The notes beneath the pieces are model-generated. The model had not been told where the DNA came from, did no database searches, and was given only the letters and a program-made list of their open reading frames with translations. The position numbers and the translations under genes were made by a program. Positions 8,852 through 17,641 of a stretch of DNA of 59,539 nt are shown here, piece by piece. How positions within the stretch are numbered: the first letter of the stretch is position 1; each line of letters starts with the position of its first letter. Origin of the DNA: Micrococcaceae bacterium (GTDB lineage Bacteria; Actinomycetota; Actinomycetes; Actinomycetales; Micrococcaceae); NCBI GenBank assembly GCA_013393415.1, contig JABXHI010000002.1, forward strand, positions 1-59,539, given 5' to 3'.

Positions 8852-8884
8852 CAACGGCGCCGGACATATTAGCCGGCGCCGTTG
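8852..8884. terminator. Hairpin between convergent SDR and serB
   Basis: CAACGGCGCCGG (8852-8863) and CCGGCGCCGTTG (8873-8884) form a perfect 12-bp stem with a 9-base loop, placed between the stop codons of two convergent genes. It is a likely bidirectional terminator. Confidence 0.75.
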
Positions 8885-8899
8885 AGCGTTTAACAGTCG

Positions 8900-9751
8900 T
8901 CAGAATCCAAGCACCACGCGAAGGACTTCGTGGGTGGGAACCTCAACAATACAATCTGCGTGGTCTCGAACAATAGGTTTCGGACAAAACCCAACACCAT
9001 AGCCAGCAAGTTCAAGCATGTCTAAGTCATTTGCACCGTCACCCACCGCAACGGTGGCTTCTAACGGGATATCATGATCGGTTGCCCAACGGCGCAACAT
9101 AGCAGCCTTGGCAGCACGATCAATAACCTGGCCGGTGACTCGACCGGTTAACTTTCCTTCAACGATCTCGAGTGTATTGGCAGCGAAGCCGTCGAGCCCA
9201 AGTTGTGTGGCCAATGGTTCCAATGCGTGGGTGAAACCACCTGAGACGGCATAGACATAACCACCAGCGGCTTGCACGGCCCTGACGAGTTCTCTTGCAC
9301 CGTCATGGAGGGTCGCTGAGGAGGCTACCTCGTCAAGTACCTCGACCGGAAGATCTTCTAACGTTGCAACACGGTGATGCAACGAGTCGGCAAAATCTAA
9401 TTCCCCACGCATCGCACGTTCAGTCACCTCGGCTACCTCACGTTCTTTCCCGGCATGCGCTGCTAAGAGTTCGATGACTTCTTCGTGAATCAGTGTGGAA
9501 TCGACGTCGAATACGACCAGTGGTACCTGTTGCTGAAACACTTCAACCTGTTGAGCCGACATAATGGCCGAAAACCAGTGCTCCGGAAGGTCTTTAAGGC
9601 GGTGAGCCGCCGAGATCCACCGATGACCTGTGAATCCCACACCTTCGACGATTTCTGCATGTGCAGGAACACCATCTAACCGTGCGTACCCCATGCTGTT
9701 ATAGACCACCACACGATCACCGATCTTCATGTTGGCTGTATTTGTCGGCAT
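8900..9751 (-). CDS. serB: Phosphoserine phosphatase SerB
   Basis: A 283-residue HAD-superfamily enzyme that removes phosphate from phosphoserine in the last step of serine synthesis. The motifs are VFDVDSTLI (nucleophile Asp and acid Asp), AVSGGF, a Lys in the DRAAKAAML segment, and VGDGANDLDML. An N-terminal region of about 90 residues precedes the catalytic domain, as in other actinobacterial SerB proteins. The start at ATG 9751 follows AAAGGA with 7 bases of spacing; an upstream in-frame start is less likely. It is a single gene, divergent from the ABC ATPase gene at 9801. Confidence 0.92.
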   Translation of the reverse strand: MPTNTANMKIGDRVVVYNSMGYARLDGVPAHAEIVEGVGFTGHRWISAAHRLKDLPEHWFSAIMSAQQVEVFQQQVPLVVFDVDSTLIHEEVIELLAAHAGKEREVAEVTERAMRGELDFADSLHHRVATLEDLPVEVLDEVASSATLHDGARELVRAVQAAGGYVYAVSGGFTHALEPLATQLGLDGFAANTLEIVEGKLTGRVTGQVIDRAAKAAMLRRWATDHDIPLEATVAVGDGANDLDMLELAGYGVGFCPKPIVRDHADCIVEVPTHEVLRVVLGF

Positions 9752-9787
9752 ACCGGTTCCTTTCACCAAATCGTCCTGCATCTAGCC

Positions 9788-9793
9788 TAGTCT
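9788..9793 (+). promoter_or_regulatory. -10 box for leaderless ABC ATPase gene
   Basis: TAGTCT matches the TANNNT -10 pattern and ends 7 bases before the ATG at 9801. No Shine-Dalgarno lies between, so the transcript probably starts at the ATG. No clear -35 is visible. Confidence 0.5.
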
Positions 9794-9800
9794 GGATCGT

Positions 9801-10667
9801 ATGAGTTCACCCGATCTGACCCAATCTGCAACTATCGCACAGCGCCCCATCGTCTCACCACACGAATTTGAACCCATGGAAGACTCTGTCGTACACATGT
9901 CACGTGTGAGCCTTCGCAGAGGCCCCAATACGTTACTCAATGATGTGTCGTGGATCGTAGAAGAAGGTCAGCGTTGGATTGTGATGGGCCCGAACGGCGC
10001 AGGGAAATCCACCCTGATGAATATTGCAGCAGCGCGTTCTCATCCTACAGTCGGTAATGCAGCGGTCTTGGGCGAAACCTTGGGTGCTGTGGATGTTTTT
10101 GATTTACGGCCATCTATTGGGTTGTCTTCCACATTGCTGGCAGAGCAAGTACCGGGGAATGAAACTATCCGCAACTTGGTGGTGACTGCCGCCTATGGTG
10201 TTACCGGTCGGTGGCGTGAAGCATACGAACCGGAGGATTTACAGCGGGCCGAATTTCTCCTCAAACGGTGGGGGCTTGCCAACTATGCTGAACGCCGCTT
10301 CCGCACCCTGTCAGAGGGTGAGCGCAAACGCGGTCTCATCGCCCGGGCGATGATGACCGACCCCGAACTCCTGATTCTTGACGAGCCAGGCGCAGGGCTC
10401 GACCTCGCGGGACGTGAGACACTGGTACGTTCGTTGTCGCAGTTGGCAGCAGACCCATTCTCGCCGACGCAAATTTTGGTGACCCACCATGTTGAAGAAG
10501 TGCCACCCAACTTTACCCACGCCATGCTCTTGCGTGACGGTGACGTCGTTTCTGCCGGACCTATCGAGACGGCGCTGACCGAAGAGACGCTCTCGGATGC
10601 GTTCCGTCTGCCCTTGAACGTGTCTCGCAATGCCGAAGGTCGTTTTACGGCATTTGCTCGCACCTAA
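9801..10667 (+). CDS. ABC transporter ATP-binding protein
   Basis: A 288-residue single-domain ABC ATPase with Walker A GPNGAGKST, a signature degenerated to LSEGERKRGLIARAM and Walker B LLILDEPGAGLD, followed by the switch histidine in THHVEE. About 30 residues precede the domain. The overall type resembles YlmA-like ATPases annotated for iron or molybdate transport, but no permease of an ABC type is next to it; the following gene is a TSUP permease. The substrate is therefore unknown. The gene looks leaderless (TAGTCT seven bases before the ATG). Confidence 0.85.
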   Translation: MSSPDLTQSATIAQRPIVSPHEFEPMEDSVVHMSRVSLRRGPNTLLNDVSWIVEEGQRWIVMGPNGAGKSTLMNIAAARSHPTVGNAAVLGETLGAVDVFDLRPSIGLSSTLLAEQVPGNETIRNLVVTAAYGVTGRWREAYEPEDLQRAEFLLKRWGLANYAERRFRTLSEGERKRGLIARAMMTDPELLILDEPGAGLDLAGRETLVRSLSQLAADPFSPTQILVTHHVEEVPPNFTHAMLLRDGDVVSAGPIETALTEETLSDAFRLPLNVSRNAEGRFTAFART

Positions 10668-10685
10668 ACACGTTCAAGGAGTCCC

Positions 10686-11516
10686 ATGGAATTTTTGGGC
10701 TTGGAGTGGTGGCAGGCGCTGCTCGTGCTGCTCGCAGGGTTTTGGGCCGGGACGATCAACTCGGTCGTCGGATCAGGCACGCTGGTCACGTTTCCGGTAC
10801 TTGTATCAGTCGGTTTTCCACCGGTTACCGCACAAATGTCCAACGCCATTGGCTTAGTTGCCGCCGGTTTCTCAGGCACCTGGGGATATCGACGAGAGCT
10901 CCGCGAAGCCGGCTCTATAGCGAAGCGGCTCACATGGGCCTCTCTTGTCGGCGGCGTGATTGGTGCCACGCTGCTGATGTCCTTGCCGCCCACGGTATTT
11001 GACTATGTGGCACCGATTTTGATCGTGGCGGCAATCCTGTTTGTCGTATTCCAACCGAAACTCAATGGGTGGGTCCGGAGACGTCGCGAGGCAGATGGCG
11101 ATGAACCGATCCATCCACAGGTCTCGCCAATCCCAACCGGCCCTGTAACGCCCACACTGTTCATTCTGGTGTTTCTGACCGGTATCTATGGCGGCTACTT
11201 CGTGGCCGCTCAAGGCGTGCTGCTCATGGGCATTCTCGGCGTGTTCCTGACATCGGGTACGTTAGTGCACGCCAATGCCATCAAAACGTGGTTGTCACTT
11301 GCCGTGAATCTCATTGCTGCAGCCGGCTATTTGGTGTTTGCCTTCGACCGTATCGATTGGACTGCGGTATTGCTCATTGCGGTGTCCTCACTCATCGGTG
11401 GGTCCCTAGGAGCCCGAATTGGACGTCGCATTAGGCCAAACTTGCTACGCGGGGTCATCGTTGTTGTTGGACTGGCGGGGCTGTTCACCATGGTGCTGCG
11501 ACTACTCAACGGGTAA
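10686..11516 (+). CDS. TSUP family permease (TauE/SafE-like)
   Basis: A 276-residue integral membrane protein with about eight hydrophobic segments in two repeats, matching the TSUP (TauE/SafE) family, which moves sulfite, sulfonates or other small anions. The repeat starts with GFWAGTINSVVGSGTLVTFP and the second half with FLTGIYGGYFVAAQGVLLM, both family hallmarks. CAAGGAG lies 5 bases before the ATG. It follows the ABC ATPase gene by 18 bases and is probably co-transcribed, although TSUP permeases do not need an ATPase. Confidence 0.85.
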   Translation: MEFLGLEWWQALLVLLAGFWAGTINSVVGSGTLVTFPVLVSVGFPPVTAQMSNAIGLVAAGFSGTWGYRRELREAGSIAKRLTWASLVGGVIGATLLMSLPPTVFDYVAPILIVAAILFVVFQPKLNGWVRRRREADGDEPIHPQVSPIPTGPVTPTLFILVFLTGIYGGYFVAAQGVLLMGILGVFLTSGTLVHANAIKTWLSLAVNLIAAAGYLVFAFDRIDWTAVLLIAVSSLIGGSLGARIGRRIRPNLLRGVIVVVGLAGLFTMVLRLLNG

Positions 11517-11660
11517 GAACCTGGCGTAAACTCGCTGCAGCAAAGAGATGATAGTTCGGCGAAAAACATGTAATATGTAGCTTTGGTCTCCAGACCGAAA
11601 TATACCATTCTGTCTTCGTGCTGCTGGCAAAATCCAGTGGCACCAACGAAGGAACTAGAC

Positions 11661-11918
11661 ATGCAACAAGATATTCACCCTGATTACAACTACGTAATCT
11701 TCAATGACCTGGCATCAGGCGAACGCGTCCTGACCCGTACCACCGCAACTTCTGAGCGTACTGCTGAGTGGGATGACGGTAACACCTACCCGGTAATCGA
11801 TGTTGAAATTTCAGCTGCTTCGCACCCGTTCTACACCGGTAAGCAGCGCATTTTGGACACCGCTGGCCGCGTCGAGCGTTTCAATGCTCGTTTCAAAGGC
11901 TTCGGTGGCAAGAAGTAG
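11661..11918 (+). CDS. rpmE2: 50S ribosomal protein L31 type B
   Basis: An 85-residue L31 of the type B (YkgM) form: it contains no cysteine, so it lacks the zinc ribbon of type A L31. The sequence [12 protein letters not shown] near the start and [21 protein letters not shown] near the end are diagnostic. In many bacteria type B L31 replaces the zinc form when zinc is scarce and is controlled by Zur; whether that holds here is not visible. The start at ATG 11661 has GAAGGAAC upstream. It is a single gene bounded by a strong terminator. Confidence 0.95.
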   Translation: MQQDIHPDYNYVIFNDLASGERVLTRTTATSERTAEWDDGNTYPVIDVEISAASHPFYTGKQRILDTAGRVERFNARFKGFGGKK

Positions 11919-11947
11919 CCTGAAGGGTATTTCTATCTAAGCTTTAG

Positions 11948-11979
11948 AACAGCGCCGCACCTGTTGGTGTGGCGCTGTT
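11948..11979. terminator. Terminator after rpmE2
   Basis: AACAGCGCC and GGCGCTGTT form the base of a stem that extends inward as GCACC/GGTGT around a TGTT loop, followed by a T-rich stretch on the + strand. It lies between rpmE2 and the convergent FUSC gene. Confidence 0.75.
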
Positions 11980-12002
11980 TGTTTCTTGGGATGATCTACG
12001 GA

Positions 12003-13064
12003 CTACAGCTGTTCTTGTTCACGACGCATTCTTGCTGAAATCAACGTCACGATGGTCCCGATCAGGGAACCAATGAATGTTTCAAAGACCCTATCGACCA
12101 CCAGTATCTCGGCTGGTGTTGGGCTCGAAAGGCTGACCGTCAACAGTGCCAGGGGAGTCACTGCCAACATTGCCACGCCGTAGTTTCGCCCAATAAGTAA
12201 TTCAGCTGCGGCCTGTAGCAGTATTACGGCTGCAATAATAGCCAACGTAGGTAACTCCAGCCACAACAGTACAGCCGCAACCAGGACGCCTAACGACGTG
12301 CCCGTAAAGCGTTGCAGACTGCGGATAAGCCGTGAGTCGATCGCTGCACCCTCCAGCACAACGCTTGCCGCGACCATGGCCCAGTACCAGTGGTCATCAT
12401 CGAATGTCTGTCCGATGAGTCCGGCTAAAAGTGCTCCCACTCCCACGGTTACTGGGACAGACCAGTCAGCACGAAACACCGCCGGTTGCAATGGCCGAAA
12501 GACCTTCGTCCAACTTCGGGTTCGAAGTAATCCAAGCACAGCGGTCAACAGCAATGAGAACAACACCGATGCGCTGGCCACGACAAGTACCTGGGCTACA
12601 TTGATCCACTCAGCGGGCATAGTTGCCACGGCCCCTGCAGCAAATACGGCGAAGGTTGCCCCACCTGGGTGCCACCTGTACCCACTCACCACGCCGGTCA
12701 CCAACGTGGCTAACAGTGCCACCACCATGATTCGCACGGTGATGTCTGTATCCAGCACAGATAATAGGGTCCCCAGCAACATCGAAGTAATGAATATGAT
12801 GCCGGCACCCAATTGCATACGAATTCGGTCACCGTAGTAATGAAAACGGCCGTACAGCGAGGCTAACGCTCCGAACGACGCATAGATGGACAAATCCATG
12901 CGACCCAGTAAGAACAAAGTGATCAGCGGTACAGCGATCGAGGTCGCCGCACGCAGCGCAACGCGGTGTGCGCCAGCGTGGGGCCCAAAGGCTAGTGCGG
13001 ATTGACGGGTCTTTCGGAGTGGAGAAGTCTGCGCACCGAAGAGATTGTTTTTAGCGTTGGTAAT
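12003..13064 (-). CDS. FUSC family transporter with probable ATT start
   Basis: A membrane protein of about 353 residues in the FUSC (fusaric acid/aromatic acid exporter-like) family, with multiple hydrophobic helices in two clusters. The family-like opening FGPHAGAHRVALRAATS lies upstream of the first ATG, GTG or TTG in frame (a TTG at 12917), so the coding region must extend further. Back to the in-frame stop at 13077 there is no normal start. The only codon with a ribosome binding site is ATT at 13064, nine bases after AGGAG. This start overlaps the end of the upstream gene by 14 bases, which suggests coupling. The function as an exporter is inferred from the family. Confidence 0.75.
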   Translation of the reverse strand: MTNAKNNLFGAQTSPLRKTRQSALAFGPHAGAHRVALRAATSIAVPLITLFLLGRMDLSIYASFGALASLYGRFHYYGDRIRMQLGAGIIFITSMLLGTLLSVLDTDITVRIMVVALLATLVTGVVSGYRWHPGGATFAVFAAGAVATMPAEWINVAQVLVVASASVLFSLLLTAVLGLLRTRSWTKVFRPLQPAVFRADWSVPVTVGVGALLAGLIGQTFDDDHWYWAMVAASVVLEGAAIDSRLIRSLQRFTGTSLGVLVAAVLLWLELPTLAIIAAVILLQAAAELLIGRNYGVAMLAVTPLALLTVSLSSPTPAEILVVDRVFETFIGSLIGTIVTLISARMRREQEQL

Positions 13065-13602
13065 ATTCGTCTTCTCCTAAGATCCCGAAGTAGCCCTGTC
13101 CTTGAAAGTGATCTTCGTCCTCGGTACGGATCGGACCGCCCTGGCGAGAATCGAGCACGGAGAACACCGCTCCAATAATGCCGGAGACGCTCATAATGAT
13201 CGCTGCAGGATTCGCGATCGCAGAGCCTGCACCTTCCCAACCGGAGCCAAACAGGACCGCTACCAAGGACGTCGCATGGTCATGAGAGCCCGCGGAGAAG
13301 ATGGTCCCGTCGGGCAAAAAGAGCCCTACGATGAACGCGTTGAATAAGGCGATCCACAGCCCGGCAACAGACCGTTTTGTCGGTGTGAGACCTCTGGCCG
13401 CTGGTACCCCGAGAATGATTAATCCCACTGCAATAAGAATCAACGGCAAAAGGATCGTCATAACCCAAGCGACGAGGACGGTGTTCCCGATAATGACCCG
13501 AGGTAAGACAATCCAAGCCGCCAGTAAAAAGGTGGCAGCCCAGCCGCCATAGATCGCGACTTTATGCAAGCCGGTTGGAACAGACTGTTCTGAAACTCCC
13601 AT
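13051..13602 (-). CDS. Polytopic membrane protein, unknown
   Basis: A 183-residue protein with four clear hydrophobic segments and a short acidic tail (RTEDEDHFQGQGYFGILGED). I do not recognise a named family. The start at ATG 13602 is chosen because the -10-like box TACGCT lies six bases upstream, fitting a leaderless transcript. It is the first gene of a leftward pair with the FUSC transporter, whose start overlaps its end, so a shared membrane role is possible. Confidence 0.65.
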   Translation of the reverse strand: MGVSEQSVPTGLHKVAIYGGWAATFLLAAWIVLPRVIIGNTVLVAWVMTILLPLILIAVGLIILGVPAARGLTPTKRSVAGLWIALFNAFIVGLFLPDGTIFSAGSHDHATSLVAVLFGSGWEGAGSAIANPAAIIMSVSGIIGAVFSVLDSRQGGPIRTEDEDHFQGQGYFGILGEDEYYQR

Positions 13603-13608
13603 AGTCCT

Positions 13609-13614
13609 AGCGTA
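13609..13614 (-). promoter_or_regulatory. -10 box for leaderless gene at 13602
   Basis: On the - strand TACGCT fits TANNNT and ends six bases before the ATG at 13602. It shares the 141-base intergenic region with the divergent leaderless gene starting at 13744. Confidence 0.4.
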
Positions 13615-13731
13615 GCCTGAACGATCCGTGGATGAAGCGGCTGCGTGATCTCTATGACATGCCGAGGCGTCGTCTTCACGTGGATGCTGGCTCGTATGAA
13701 GAAAAACGCACAGCGAGCTGTTTAGCAGACG

Positions 13732-13737
13732 TAAACT
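13732..13737 (+). promoter_or_regulatory. -10 box for leaderless lipoate ligase-like gene
   Basis: TAAACT fits TANNNT and ends six bases before the ATG at 13744. No Shine-Dalgarno is present between them. Confidence 0.45.
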
Positions 13738-13743
13738 GGGAAC

Positions 13744-14832
13744 ATGACTGCTCAAGATACGTTCGATGCCAAGCAATTACACGGTGAGTTTAAGGTCCCC
13801 GGCGGGAAACTCGTGGTCGCTGACCTGGATGTGACAGAAGGAAAAATTAGTCGAGCAAATATCAATGGCGATTTCTTCTTAGAACCCGATGAAGCACTCG
13901 ATGACATTAACAGGGCACTGACCGGGCTAGATTATGATGCTGGACACGGCGCGATCACGCAAGCTGTAGAAGCTTCCGTCGACGAGTCGACAGTCATGTT
14001 TGGTTTTGACGCGTATTCGATCGCGACTGCTGTACGGCGTGCGACGGGATTTGCGACGCGATGGGAAGACCACGAGTGGGAGGTTATCCTCCCAACCCAG
14101 ATCCCAATTTACACTCAGGTGGCCTTGGATCAAATACTCACCGAAGATGTGGCCGCTGGTCGTACACAGCCTGCTATGCGCTTATGGCGTTGGCCGATTG
14201 AAGACCCTTCAGCGGTCATCGGATCATTTCAAAGTTATAGCAACGAAGTCGATGCCGATGCAGTGGCAAAACACGGTATCAAGGTTGCACGCCGCATTTC
14301 TGGTGGCGGGGCTATGTTCATGGAAGCAGATAACGCAGTCACGTATTCCCTCTACACACCAACCTCTTTAGTCGACGGTATGAGTTTTACTGATTCATAT
14401 CCGTTTTTGGACGCTTGGCTCATGGAGGCACTCGATCGCATGCAAGTCAAAGCGTTCTATGAACCGTTGAACGATATTTCGACCCCGGAAGGCAAGATTG
14501 GCGGTGCTGCACAAAAGCGGTTGGCCGCTGGTTCGATGTTGCACCATGTGACCATGTCCTATGACATTGACGCACAGAAAATGACTGACGTGCTGCGTAT
14601 CGGACGAGAAAAAGTCTCAGACAAGGGCATTACTTCAGCCCAATCCAGAGTGGACCCACTCCGGAGACAAACGGGGATGGCCAGAGCCGAGATCTGGGAT
14701 GTCATGGTTCGAACCTTCACCGAACGCTATGGTGCGACAACACGCGAGGTGACAGACGATGAACTAGCACGTGCCGAAGCTCTAGCAGAGGAAAAGTTTC
14801 TCACCCGTGCATGGATTCAACGCGTTCCATAA
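13744..14832 (+). CDS. Lipoate--protein ligase-like protein, accessory domain first
   Basis: A 362-residue protein with a lipoate/biotin ligase catalytic domain (about residues 110-320). The binding motif is RRISGGGAMF (183-192) and the catalytic Lys is probably Lys251 in KIGGAAQKR. The first 100 residues (KLVVADLDVTEGKISRANI region, then GLDYDAGHGAITQAVEAS) resemble the accessory domain that in E. coli LplA lies at the C-terminus, so the domain order is reversed. Activity would be attachment of lipoate or a related acyl group to carrier proteins. The final 40 residues are helical and acidic. The gene appears leaderless. Confidence 0.82.
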   Translation: MTAQDTFDAKQLHGEFKVPGGKLVVADLDVTEGKISRANINGDFFLEPDEALDDINRALTGLDYDAGHGAITQAVEASVDESTVMFGFDAYSIATAVRRATGFATRWEDHEWEVILPTQIPIYTQVALDQILTEDVAAGRTQPAMRLWRWPIEDPSAVIGSFQSYSNEVDADAVAKHGIKVARRISGGGAMFMEADNAVTYSLYTPTSLVDGMSFTDSYPFLDAWLMEALDRMQVKAFYEPLNDISTPEGKIGGAAQKRLAAGSMLHHVTMSYDIDAQKMTDVLRIGREKVSDKGITSAQSRVDPLRRQTGMARAEIWDVMVRTFTERYGATTREVTDDELARAEALAEEKFLTRAWIQRVP

Positions 14833-14843
14833 ACGCGTCAAAC

Positions 14844-17492
14844 CTATTTTTTCTTCGTACTTTGTGCAATTAAACGAGCTAAAATATCGGCCCGTCGTTC
14901 GATGACGATGCGCCGGAGTGCACCCGCCGCATCCTGGTATTGCGCCAACCATGCGTCGATGTTTACCAGGATCGGGTGTTTTACTTGAGCTGCCGGACCG
15001 CCCTTGACGGGTTTGTGAGTCATCGGGAAGAGGCCGTTGATGGTTCTGGTTGCTAAATTATTCGACCGTGATTCCCAGATGCTTATCAAGCCCTCCAGCA
15101 GTGTTTGGAACTGTTCGGCCATAAATTCTGGCTTCGAGGTCGCCAGTCCTCGTGCGGTGGCGGTGATCTGGGCATTGGATAATGGTGTGTCGCGCGCATC
15201 AACGCCGTTGAAGACTTCAAGCCACAGTTCGGCACGCAGCGCCAGGTCGGGAAGTGCTGCGACAGCTGTGCGATACCGCAATTCATTCGTCGCGGTATGG
15301 GCAGCAGCCAATTCGTCATCCAGGCGGGCCAAATCAAGACGACCCAGCGATGCGAGACTCGTGAGCAGAAGCCATTTGAGCTCATCGTCGATCTGCAAAC
15401 CGGGGGAGAGCTCGGAGGATTCGTCGCCTGCAAGTAAAAACGTGGCTTCGGCGGCCAGACTATCTGTGCCTTCTGCCAACTGTGCAAGAGCTCGTGCCGC
15501 CGAGCGCTGCCGATCGGAACCCGCCTCGAGCACCACGAGCGCATCCATCAAGGCCGTGCCGAGTTCTTTGGTAAGACGCTTCCGTTGCGATGCAGGAGCA
15601 TACGCCTTGAGTGCCATCACGGCTTGTTCCAAAACACGCGCATGCATGGAGACATCGACAAGGCTATCGCCCAGTTTCGCCACGGCTCGAACAAAGTCTG
15701 CGGCTGGCATTTCGGCTTGTCGCACCATGGTCCATAGAGACGACCACACGGTGGCGACCGCGGTTGATTCGGGGTCACGGATTGGATAGTTGGTCACTGC
15801 GTCCAACGATGACTCGTCAAACGCGACCTGAGCATACGTCTGGTCGTGGTCATTTACTACAATCACGTAGGTCTGTTCGAGCGGAACCCTGAGATCACCA
15901 ATGTGGGCAGTGGATTTGCCTGCTGGGATGATGACGTCAGACCGACTAGAGTTTTCCAATTCGTTGACTGCATTGAGCGTGAAGACGGAAACATATAGTT
16001 TGTGGGGCCGCAGTACCGTCTGACCGGTAAGTGGATCCGTAGCGTCTTGGTGCACAGTTACCGTACCATCGGTGCTGACTGTGGCAGAGAGGGTAGCCGG
16101 ACCGGAAGTTTGCAGCCAGGCCCGCGACCACGCTTGCATATCACTGCCTGACGATTCTTCGAGCGTGCCTAAGAAATCCCTTAACTGGGCCGTGGAGTAG
16201 CCAAAGCGTTGAAAGTAGTTTCGGCAGGCTTCAAGGAACGCATCTTCACCAACATAGTGAAACAGTTGCTTGATGACCGCTGCACCTTTGGCGTAGGTGA
16301 TGCCATCAAAGTTCTGACGCGCCGCCTCGAGGTCGACGATGTCTGCGACGATGGGATGAGTCGTCGGATATGAGTCTTGTACATACGCCCACGCTTTGCG
16401 TTGATGCGCAAACGACTGCCATGCTCCCGGCAACTCGGTCGCATCAGCCACTGCCTTGGAACCAAAGAAGTCGGCAAACGCCTCTTTGAGCCACAAATCA
16501 TCCCACCATTTCATGGTCACGAGGTTGCCAAACCACATGTGCGTCATCTCGTGCATGATGGTGGTGGCTCGGCCCGTGTGTTGAGCAATGGTGGCTCGGG
16601 AAGTGAAAATATATGCTTCGTTGAAGGTCACTAAACCGGGGTTTTCCATGGCGCCAAGATTGTACTCGGGCACAAAGGCTTGGTCATATTTGCCCCATGG
16701 ATACGGCAGTTGGAATTGCTCATGAAACCACGTCAGACCGCGTCGGGTATGGTCGAACAACTCTTCGGCATCAACGTGGTCTATTAAGGACTGCCGAGCA
16801 AAGATACGCAGCTCGATCGCTTCGGCGCAGGTCGACTCGTGACCGGCCCAGGTCTCTTCAAAGGTCGCATACGGTCCGGCTAAGAACGTGGTGAGATACG
16901 TTGAGATGGGTTGCGTTGGGGCAAAACTGACTCTGACCGTATTATCTGCAACCTGTGTACGTTCGATTTCCTCCCCGTTAGAGGCCAGCACCCAAGTGTC
17001 TGGCCCGATCATAGTGGTGCGGAAGACCGCCTTAAGGTCGGGTTGCTCCATGTTGGGATAGACGCGACGCGCATCGGCGGGCTCAAACTGGGAGTATAAG
17101 TAGACCTGTCCGTCAACCGGATCGACAAAGCGGTGAAGTCCTTCGCCAGAATGCGAATACTGACTATGAGATTCTATAGTGACGACGTTCTCCTGCTGAA
17201 GATTCGGCACCAGGATGCGGGCGCTACCCACCACCTCGTCAATGTCGAGGATGTCGCCATTTACGTTGACCGATGTGACCGAGTCGCCCAAGTAATTTAG
17301 GAAGGTAGCCGAGCCCTCTGTATCGGCTGTGAAACGCAGCGTGGTGGTCACCGGATAGGTGCTTTGGTTCAGGTCCATGGCATCGCGCAGGTCAAGTTCA
17401 ATATGATAACTGGCAATCTCGACCAGCTCGGCACGAGCGTAAGCCTCGTCGCGTGTTAGACGGGCATCATCAAGGAGGGCGGTATTCGACAT
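14844..17492 (-). CDS. pepN: Aminopeptidase N (M1 family)
   Basis: A zinc aminopeptidase of 882 residues, the usual length for actinobacterial PepN, which removes N-terminal residues from peptides. It shows the substrate motif GAMENPG, the zinc site HEMTH with the distal Glu in KEAFADFFG, and the ERAP1-like C-terminal helical domain. The start at MSNTALLDDARLTRDEA (ATG 17492) is chosen over another in-frame ATG nine bases earlier on homology of the N-terminus; neither has a strong binding site. It is convergent with the lipoate ligase-like gene and follows the acyl-CoA oxidase gene after a terminator. Confidence 0.95.
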   Translation of the reverse strand: MSNTALLDDARLTRDEAYARAELVEIASYHIELDLRDAMDLNQSTYPVTTTLRFTADTEGSATFLNYLGDSVTSVNVNGDILDIDEVVGSARILVPNLQQENVVTIESHSQYSHSGEGLHRFVDPVDGQVYLYSQFEPADARRVYPNMEQPDLKAVFRTTMIGPDTWVLASNGEEIERTQVADNTVRVSFAPTQPISTYLTTFLAGPYATFEETWAGHESTCAEAIELRIFARQSLIDHVDAEELFDHTRRGLTWFHEQFQLPYPWGKYDQAFVPEYNLGAMENPGLVTFNEAYIFTSRATIAQHTGRATTIMHEMTHMWFGNLVTMKWWDDLWLKEAFADFFGSKAVADATELPGAWQSFAHQRKAWAYVQDSYPTTHPIVADIVDLEAARQNFDGITYAKGAAVIKQLFHYVGEDAFLEACRNYFQRFGYSTAQLRDFLGTLEESSGSDMQAWSRAWLQTSGPATLSATVSTDGTVTVHQDATDPLTGQTVLRPHKLYVSVFTLNAVNELENSSRSDVIIPAGKSTAHIGDLRVPLEQTYVIVVNDHDQTYAQVAFDESSLDAVTNYPIRDPESTAVATVWSSLWTMVRQAEMPAADFVRAVAKLGDSLVDVSMHARVLEQAVMALKAYAPASQRKRLTKELGTALMDALVVLEAGSDRQRSAARALAQLAEGTDSLAAEATFLLAGDESSELSPGLQIDDELKWLLLTSLASLGRLDLARLDDELAAAHTATNELRYRTAVAALPDLALRAELWLEVFNGVDARDTPLSNAQITATARGLATSKPEFMAEQFQTLLEGLISIWESRSNNLATRTINGLFPMTHKPVKGGPAAQVKHPILVNIDAWLAQYQDAAGALRRIVIERRADILARLIAQSTKKK

Positions 17493-17582
17493 GGCTCTCA
17501 TTCAATCACCAGTAGCGTTCTCACCGCACTATGTAACAGCCGCTTGTGCACCATCGACTCACGAACACGTTGTTCCGACACA

Positions 17583-17618
17583 AACATGCCGCCGTTACAG
17601 CTATAACGACGGCATGTT
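17583..17618. terminator. Hairpin between acyl-CoA oxidase and pepN
   Basis: AACATGCCGCCGTTA (17583-17597) pairs with TAACGACGGCATGTT (17604-17618) at 14 of 15 positions around a 6-base loop. It lies just after the stop of the leftward acyl-CoA oxidase gene. Confidence 0.7.
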
Positions 17619-17641
17619 GTGAGGGCTATATCGGCACAGAG

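Noticed and set aside
8860-8867. Near match to the element octamer (CCGGACAT) in the chromosome
   Set aside because: It is part of the serB/SDR terminator stem and loop, differs in the last base and has no gene at the right distance.
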